Shown in pieces: positions 56,572-64,000 of a stretch of 64,000 nt of DNA. The notes beneath the pieces are model-generated. The model saw only the letters and a program-made list of their open reading frames with translations. It had not been told where the DNA came from and did no database searches. Numbering within the stretch: position 1 is the first letter of the stretch; each line of letters opens with the position of its first letter. Position numbers and translations under genes: made by a program. The DNA is from Hyphomicrobium sp. D-2 (lineage in GTDB: Bacteria > Pseudomonadota > Alphaproteobacteria > Rhizobiales > Hyphomicrobiaceae): NCBI RefSeq assembly GCF_029872155.1, contig NZ_JARXLA010000005.1, forward strand, positions 419,271 through 483,270, given 5' to 3'.

Positions 56572-57895
56572 ATGATAAATCGCAGGCAATTCGGGCAATT
56601 GATTGCAGGCGCCGCGTTTGGCAGCCAGGCGGCGGAGGCGCTGGCCGCCCCCGTTGTTGTGCGCGCCAAGCCGCGGATCGTGGTGGTCGGCGGCGGAGCA
56701 GGTGGCGGCACGGTGGCCCATATCATCAAACGGCAGGCGCCCGATACAAACGTCACCGTGATAGAGAGGCGCGCCGTCTATACGTCATGCTTCAACTCAA
56801 ATCACGTCTTCGGCGGCTTTCGTACGTTCCAGTCGCTACAACACGGTTACGATGGTCTGCGCAAGATTGGCATCGATGTCGTTACCGGAGAGGCCGACGC
56901 GATCGATCGGGCGCAAAAGCGCGTGCGCCTCAGCGATGGCAGCACCATCGCATACGATTATCTCGTGCTGTCGCCCGGCATCTCGTATCGCTACGACGCG
57001 ATTGAAGGGTACTCCGCCGAGGTCGCTGAAACGGTGATGCCGCACGCGTGGACGGCCGGGCCGCAAACGCAACTGCTGATGGCGCAACTTGAAGCGATGG
57101 ACGATGGCGGCGTCGTGGTGATGACGGTGCCGAAAAACCCCTATCGCTGTCCGCCGGGGCCTTATGAACGCGCGTGCATGATCGCGCATTATCTGAAGAC
57201 GCATAAGCCGCGCTCGAAGCTGTTGCTGTTCGATGCCAAGCCGTACTTTTCCAAGCAGGCCGCATTCGAAGAGGCGTTCCGTAAATATTACGACGGCATC
57301 ATCGATCTCAGCCTCACCAACGAGATCGATGACAACAACGTCGTGCGCGTCGACCCGAGGGAAATGACGGTTGAAACGGCATCGGGCCTGAAGGTGCGCG
57401 GCGCGGTGGTGAATGTCATTCCTCCGCAAACCGCGGGGCAGGTTGCGATTGATGCGGGGTGTGCGGATGCTTCGGGCTGGTGTCCGATCCAGCCGCAGAA
57501 TTTCATGTCGGCGCAGGCGGAGGGCATTTACGTCATCGGCGATGCGACGATTGCCAACGACATGCCAAAGTCGGCCTATTCGGCCAACAGCCACGGCCGC
57601 GTCGTGGCAGGCGATATTCTGGCGGCGATCAACGGCGACCGTGCAGTTCCGGCCCGCTATCGCAACACCTGCTGGTCGCTGATTGCCGAAGCCGACACGA
57701 TCAAGATCGGCGCCGACTACGAGCCCGGCCAGCGGGACGGAAAGCCGTATCTGCAAGCGCGGGATGCGTTTGTTTCGCTGCCGGGCGAGAGCGCGCAACT
57801 GCGGCGGCGCAACTACGACGAAAGCCTGGCCTGGGTATCACGACATCATCGCCGAGGCGCTGAACGATCGAACGGCGCTGATGCGCCAGCTTTAG
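56572..57895 (+). CDS. fccB: Flavocytochrome c sulfide dehydrogenase-type flavoprotein (FccB/SoxF), frameshifted at the 3-prime end
   Basis: FAD-dependent periplasmic sulfide dehydrogenase subunit. The N-terminus INRRQFGQLIAGAAFG is a twin-arginine signal. The FAD site is VVVGGGAGGGTVAHII. The redox cysteines lie in YTSCFNSN and YRCPPGPYERACM, and IYVIGDATIANDMPKSAYSAN is the second FAD motif. Near 57832-57835 (TGGG) the frame breaks: removing one G restores LAWYHDIIAEALNDRTALM and a stop at 57893-57895, the expected end. Uncorrected, the frame runs to 57981 with an unrelated tail. A consensus error in the GGG run is the simplest explanation. The cytochrome partner is not visible. Confidence 0.88.
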
Positions 57896-57970
57896 GCGTG
57901 GCCCAGGGGCTTTCTGACGCCGGAGTTGCCCGGAGCCGGGCGTGTGGCACCTACCCCAATGGGGCTGTGA

Positions 57971-58013
57971 CGGCTGCCTGATGCACGACAATAATTGGTG
58001 CATCAGGCAGCCG
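57971..58013. repeat. Perfect 16-bp inverted repeat at the fold-back point
   Basis: CGGCTGCCTGATGCAC at 57971-57986 is repeated inverted at 57998-58013 with 11 bases between. It looks like a terminator stem, but it is the innermost part of the long inverted copy described for 57995-64000. Its symmetry follows from the sequence turning back on itself at about 57,995. Confidence 0.75.
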
Positions 58014-61000
58014 TGGTAGAACAACTCAAGTATCTCTACGCAAAGCGCATCAGCGCGCAAAATCTGCACCGCCGCAGTTGCCTCCTCGCCCGACGCTGCT
58101 TCTTGCCTGCTTCGGCAATGCTGACCAGCAAGTAATTACGCTGGTAACCATAAATATCGCCTGCAACGCGACCGTATTACGACTGGCTACATCGCCGACA
58201 TGGCTGGATTACCAGCCCACATCAATCTGCTGACCGCCAGCGCGCACGGCCCGATGCCGTTATCGGGTCGGCTCGTTGGTCATTACAGGCCTCTTCAATG
58301 CGATATGGAAGGTAACAACAGCTCAGCGCGGCCTATAAATGTGATCATTACTGACCGGCACCGTCAGACGCCATCCATCACTCAAGTTGCGCGCAGTTGT
58401 TGCAGCCGCGTTCAGCGACCTCGGCCACTCAATCGCGTCGTAGCTGTGCAGTGCCACGTATGCGTCATTCTGTTGCTGTTGCTGACAAGGCGTAGCCGCC
58501 ATCCCCGTGTTGGTTGAAGCAGCGCCTCTCTATCACGGTAACGTCGAATCTTCCGCGCAACGGGCAATCAATATCGGCGCGCTGTTGGCCCTGCGTAGCC
58601 ATATCGTAGGCTCAGCGCGCGCATCGATGACAGGGCGAGCGCTGTAGGCGCAGCGGCCACCGCAGTTGCCGGTCAGCGCGACGGTCGCGAAGCGGCTCGC
58701 GAGTTCAAGTCCGAGCTGCAACACCGCTACGGCATTGTGCTTGATCTGCGCGACGTCGATAACGGCCATTGCCGATCTTGTGACCTCGCTCCGTCGCACC
58801 ACGTTATTCACGCCGCGGAAAGGCGTCTATGGCGCGACTGTCGTCGTTATTATTGTGAGCGGAGATGCGATGCTGCTCTCACCTTCGTTGGCGGCAATCT
58901 GATCGGAGGCAAGGATACCGCGCGCTCGCTCTCTGCAACATCGGCGCGATATCGATTCGCGCTCTCACGGCTAACTGAAATGCGATCTCAACCGGCACCT
59001 CACATCCTCAACCGTGGATCAATTCCAGACATTGGCCACGGTAGAAGAGCCCGTCAACGTCTGGCGCTGGCAGCTATCGTCTGGAAACCCGGACACTTTG
59101 CAGTTAACTCTCAGCCAGAACCGCACCATACATGTGTTGCGCGCTCCATCTGGCAACGACATCGTCACGCTGATCGCGACCTGCGCTGTAATTTGTTTAT
59201 GGGCAAACCGATTACATCATAGGGCAGTAACGCGGCCTCCACGCCGCTGGAACTGAACAGCACGTATGAGCGCGAACGGCGGCGGGCGCGAAAGGCAAGC
59301 GAATCCAACCCGAAGTGATTGTGATGGCAATGGAGGCGCCTGCAAGCGGACCCGACGGCGTGACTGGCGAAGGAAGCCCTGTTGCAGCTTCTCCGCTCAG
59401 GCGGCAAATGCAACAGCCGACGCACGAACGCGCGTATTCTCCCTATGGTCAACAATAAGCAATGGCCTACGACCACGAGGAGCGCAATGAACAACGGCAC
59501 CTGGCGATTCACAGTCGCTTTGGGCAGCAGAGCAAGTTCATGTGTTTGGCCCGGCTCTGGCCCGATGACTACCGTCATTAAACCGTCGTCGATAAAGATC
59601 CACAACGCACAACCATTCCTCAGGTGGCGTCGAATGCTCAAGTTTGAGGATCAGGACTGTTCATTGATCGAATTTTTACGGCATCAAGTGCCTTCCCCGG
59701 CAATGGGCATGACGGCGGCCGACAATCAGGCAATGTGCCCTGTAACCTGAAAATAATTTTCGACGTACCCGCCAACGGCAAGCGGCGACGATCTAATCGG
59801 CAATCTGACGCTTTCTCGAAGCACATCTTCGTCTTTTCCTGCGCATCAATGCCATCTTCAGTAAACATGAACTCTGAACATGCCATGGCGATGCCGCAAC
59901 GCGCATCACCAACGCGATCGGCATTGATCGTCGGCAACTTGTCTGTCACAGCATTTGCTCTTTAGCGTGAATATCCCGCTCATTATGGCTGTCAATCGAA
60001 GAGTGTACAGCAACCAACATCACGCTGCCTGATAGCCCTCCGATGAACAGATCGATCTGCGCGCGGCATCGCGTGCCTGCTGATGTTGTAAGATGTCGTC
60101 GCCACCGCGCGCAGACTTTCCTGCGTCGCAATCGTCAATAAATCGCATCTAAAACAGTCTTGCGCATTACTCCCTGCACCCAACCTATCTGCATCTGAAT
60201 CTCACCCCAGCTGTTTCTTCTTGGCCGGGCGATCCTCGATTTCCGGTGCCTCGCCGAGCAGCAACATCTGTTCCAGATCGGCAGGCCTGCTGATCTCGCG
60301 ATTGTCGAGAAAATTGAGCGGTATCACAAACTCCCATCACCACGCTATCAGCATGCCTTTGGTAACGTGAAGCTGGCAATATTACGCTCTCCCCTCACGC
60401 CATTGGATCATCAGCTTACTCCAGTTCTCATTACCGGAACGACGACTCGAAATTGGCTCCTCGCTGTCGTTATTCCCTGCACCGCTCGCTGAAAGCAACG
60501 GCGAAGACATCACCGTCCATTATGATGCTGCCAGCGACGCCTGCGCTCCGCGAATGCCCTTTGGCCTGTACTCAAACACGCCGCTCAACCCTGGCGACGG
60601 CCTGTCTATGCCGTTGCGGTGTAAGTGCGCACGCGTTATTACCTCGGTGAAGATCGCGCCTATCATCATCAGCGTCGCTCTACATCGCAGTAACGGCAGC
60701 AGCTTATGCCGCTCCCGTGCTACCGCGCCAGCATCGTCGTGTTGGGCGCATGCGAAGATGCCCGATGTAAGAGCTATGAGCTGCTGATGGCGGCAATACC
60801 GCCCATATTTTCGGCGCAGCAATGCGGTATTCGCCGGTTTTGTTGTCCGAAGAGCTGCGACCGAATTGCGGCATGCGCAGCGCGGCACGCCAGTTCACGC
60901 CACGGCGAAGACGGCTGAAACCCGGCTGCTGGCGACGTAACCTTCACCATACGCAGCGGCATGTTGCACCGCAATAGCGGCTAACTCAAAGCCTACCGAG

Positions 61001-64000
61001 GGCGTAGACATGGCCTGACTCTACATGCACTGCGGAACGCACTGGCGCTCTTTGCTCCTTCTGTTTGCTCACCTCAGCCGTTATCCCTTCCGACCGGCAA
61101 CAGACGCCGAAGCCGCCGACGCCCCCGTACCGGTGCTGCGCCTCCGGCAATGCCGTCTTGCCTTTCTTTGGCCTGGCCGCTGCCGGGGCCTCGATACTTC
61201 GACATAGATTGCGCGCGTGTGAACCTGCTCGGGTGACTACGGCGTTTTCTTTCGGCATGATCGCGATCCTCGCGCCGTTGTCTGCCGATCCTGTTGGCGC
61301 GTCTGCGAGAGCGCGGGACGTCATCACAGGGCGCGGAGTCCCCACCCTTCGGTGCGGTCTGTCGAGTGCTCCGGCGACCTCACCGGCGGGCAATCGCCCT
61401 TCGATGTTGTCTTTGGCGATGAGCACCGATCGTCTCGTCGGCTATCAGCGCCGTCGACCTGCCGGTGAGCACCACTGCGGGTGCGCTGTCGTTGCTCAGC
61501 AGCCATATACTAACTCTACAACGCTGTTCGCGATCGACATCAACCTGCCGTTGAATCTTCCGCCGCGCGCAGTTGCTCGGCTTGCGGCACTCGACAACCT
61601 GCTGCAACTCCGCCTCGCCGGGCGCTTTTCGGCCGCTGCGCGACGCAACCTTCGCAGCGGCAACATCAGCGCGACCTTCGAAGTGCGCACCTGCTCTTCA
61701 GCCTTGGTAATCTGCCGTCTTCGCGCTGGCGATCTCCGCTGCGGCGGTCAGCAGACGCTGTGCGTCTCAGCGACTGCGCCATGCCGCGAATAGCCTGAGT
61801 CTTCGTTGTCGACAGCGCGTACCTTCAGCAGGCAATGCGCGTACTGCTGCGCGGCGGCGACACGAACGAACTGCTCTTCCGCCGCCATTACTGCCGCCGA
61901 ACACTGCCGTCAGTTAGTCTGCCGCCAGCGACCGTTGCGGCGCTGACCTTGCGCTCTCGGCACCACCAGTTCCTTCGGCAACGCAGCGCGTATGTGCCGT
62001 GGCATCTTGTGCACCGGCGGCGCTGCGCAACACTCTCGGCCTCGGTAGCCTGGCTGTGCGACTGCGATTTGGCATATCCCATCACTGTGCTCACCCCAGC
62101 CGTGTGAATACCGCGAAATACCGTTACCGTTCAGGCGCCGCTGAATCGTGACTCGCAGCGGTGGCAGGCGTTTACCATCGGCGAGCTCGAATCCTCGGCC
62201 TTATTCCGTCTTGCTGGCATATCGCAAATACCAGACTGGCACGAACGCAGCGCGCGCAGACGTTTCAATCATTAAAGACGGGCGAAACAAACCGTCATCA
62301 AAAATCGGATAATGGCGATGCTGTAGACTATGAGCACGAAATCAACGAAACCTTTCGCAAACTACGCAACAGCGTAACCCGCAGCGCGCCAGTGCAACCC
62401 TCGCCGCCAAACGGCATCAGCCTTTGCTCAATCCCAGCTGATGAGACAACGAACCCGCAGCCACCGGCATGATCGTCACCGATATCGGCGGCAACATTCA
62501 TGTTCGATCACTCAGCCGTTGTTACTTCCTGCCCGGTGGTACGCTGAGGCGCTGGTGGGCGGGCTTTCGGCCAGCAAAGATGTAACATCACCTTCTGAAC
62601 GCCATTCCTCAACAACGATACTGACGCCATCGGGCCGATTACTGTCGGCGAACCAGCCAGGCAAATTGCCATGCTCGAAATTTACATGGCACCACAGCGA
62701 TAATTACCGGATAGCGTAATAGCGCAGACGTTACCTGTAGCGGCGTAATCTGCCGGATTGCCAGGCTCAAGTGACGCACGGTCAGCTCTGCTGGCCACCC
62801 ATCAGTACATCGAAGATGCTTGCATCGGCTTTCATCGGATAAACATGAAAGCGAGCCGAAGCCGTATCGCTGGGCGATGTAGCAGCCTACAGCAGCGAAC
62901 AACACCAGCGCATGAACGAAGCGGATAATCGGCTACGGCCATCTGGCAACTGCAACAGACGCGAAAACTTTTATGCAACTCATCGATAACAACCTTGCGC
63001 GATGCCAAACCATCACGCTATAACGCTGTATACGCCTTTAAACCGGACCGTATTCCGCTTATCTTAATAATGTGAAACGTATCTGTTACGCCCTAGAACG
63101 AAGCGGCAACTCGATTTATTAATGGCGGAGCAACGCCACCGCAGCGAATACATACAGCATCGTCAGCTGATGTCACCGATAACGCCCATCGCCAGATTAA
63201 GCGGAACGCACTGTTAAGCAACGACAATGACCTTCGTTTCCCCTTGGCTCACCCGCGTTAACGTTGATAACGTTGGCAGAGCACTGGCAATGACCATCAA
63301 TCAGCGTGCAATTTCGCCACGAACGCTACCTTCACCGCATTCGAGAAATCTATCTCATACATCGCTGCGCGGCAACGTCTTTAATGCCGAAGCAGGTCTA
63401 CCGCGACGCCGCATCATGGTGCCCAGCTCGAACATGGGCCGTCAATGCCTGACTGCTGCACTGTGACCGCCGCCGCCCAGCGCGTCAACAACCATCGCGC
63501 GTGTTCTCCGGCGATGCGCGGACTGTGACGCTGGCCTCAATGATTTCGCCATCAGCGGCGAAGAACAGGCTGTGTCGCCGGTCAGGCGAACGCACCAATC
63601 CCCTTTGCCGCAGTTCGCCATTCACGCAGGCGATGAGCTGGCGCGCTGAAACCGGCTCGCCACTCGACGACGCAACGCCGCCGATGCCGCTGCCGTCCAT
63701 GCCGCATTTCTCTGCCGGAACGCCTTTTCCCGGCGTATGGTTCTGATGGCGAACCGGCGATCGCCGCAGGGCGCATTCACCCGCCGGCCTTATCGGCATA
63801 ATGAACGTGCTCCGCGCCAGCGCGCGTTGCCGCACTGTCATCACTGAACGTCGCCGCTATATTGCGGCAATGCAGCCGCGCCTAAGCGGCATCGTCACTC
63901 CAGCCCGGTTTCCGGTAGCGCCGGCGGCATATCAGGTGACGGCCGCTGGACGTGTGTACGCTCATGGCTACATCGGCTGCTGGCGGTGCATCGCGTATTA
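57995..64000. repeat. Degraded inverted copy of 45.6-58.0 kb (probable fold-back sequencing artefact)
   Basis: Reverse-complement matches run collinearly back along the window: 58587-58620 equals 56519-56552 (34 bases exact), 59678-59698 equals 54274-54294 (21), 60233-60262 equals 53103-53132 (30), 60939-60954 equals 51700-51715, 62289-62315 matches 48911-48939 with one A missing from an A-run, 63727-63748 equals 46155-46176 (22), and 63901-63916 equals 45729-45744. About 12.3 kb is compressed into 6.0 kb by deletions spread throughout. No reading frame of the source genes survives. Uncorrected complement-strand read at a contig end is the best explanation. Open frames inside this stretch should not be annotated. 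Confidence 0.93.

Noticed and set aside
57971..58013. Strong hairpin read as a transcription terminator after fccB
   Set aside because: It has no T tract and is the innermost part of a 6 kb mirrored copy, so its symmetry follows from the fold-back.
58000..64000. Gene desert or genomic island with many short frames
   Set aside because: The stretch matches the reverse complement of upstream genes in order, with deletions. The frames are meaningless.
1..64000. CRISPR arrays, tRNA and rRNA genes
   Set aside because: No regularly spaced direct repeats, no T-loop GGTTCGAATCC-type signatures and no rRNA stretches were seen by reading. A dedicated tRNA and Rfam search would be the decisive test.

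Overview
The window looks like a chromosomal segment of an alphaproteobacterium, most likely of the Hyphomicrobiales (Rhizobiales) group. The grounds are high GC, alphaproteobacterial porin and Omp25-like beta-barrel genes, a DUF2865 protein, a cysteine-poor DksA, and MeaB and malonyl-CoA decarboxylase of alphaproteobacterial type. No tRNA, rRNA or CRISPR array was recognised.

Layout. 1-31 kb: a partial glucokinase, a tandem pair of related beta-barrel genes (the second frameshifted), a molybdopterin oxidoreductase, and the elongation factor P module (epmB, epmA and efp, with a beta-barrel gene, an SDR and an ArsR regulator in between). There follow a two-domain beta-barrel protein, a possible cysteine-peptidase-like protein, malonyl-CoA decarboxylase and a YpfJ-type metallopeptidase. 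Next comes a gene-poor stretch of about 2.5 kb with two small ORFs and the remains of an IS21-type istB, then a porin, the osmoregulated periplasmic glucan genes opgGH, the ycjX-ycjF pair, membrane proteins and another beta-barrel. 31-48 kb: a MoxR ATPase, dksA, a divergent sulfatase and formylglycine-generating-enzyme pair, ada, cysS, cimA, a POT peptide transporter, meaB, an M48-like protein that has lost its first zinc histidine, and a small membrane protein with dsbB. 48-58 kb: a LOG-family hydrolase, a large Ala/Lys-rich coiled-coil envelope protein, an Atm1-type ABC exporter, pseudoazurin, and the edge of a sulfur-oxidation locus (soxZ, soxY and a flavocytochrome c sulfide dehydrogenase-type flavoprotein).

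The last 6 kb (about 57,995-64,000) is not ordinary genome. Read as its reverse complement it is a collinear, heavily deleted copy of roughly 45,640-57,994, folding back at about 57,995. Exact matching islands of 15-34 bases occur in the expected order, separated by deletions that remove about half the sequence and all reading frames. This is best explained as an uncorrected fold-back long read at a contig end. Two single-base frameshifts in otherwise intact genes (near 2,484 and 57,834) fit the same picture of imperfect consensus. Genes should not be called in that region, and the rest of the sox locus is probably lost behind it.

No clearly new multi-gene system was found. The most interesting biological points are the exported formylglycine-generating enzyme beside its sulfatase, the M48-like protein with an altered HExxH, the DksA with a histone-like N-terminal tail and a second possible start, the small peptide ending in CCMCC, and several unannotated small membrane proteins.
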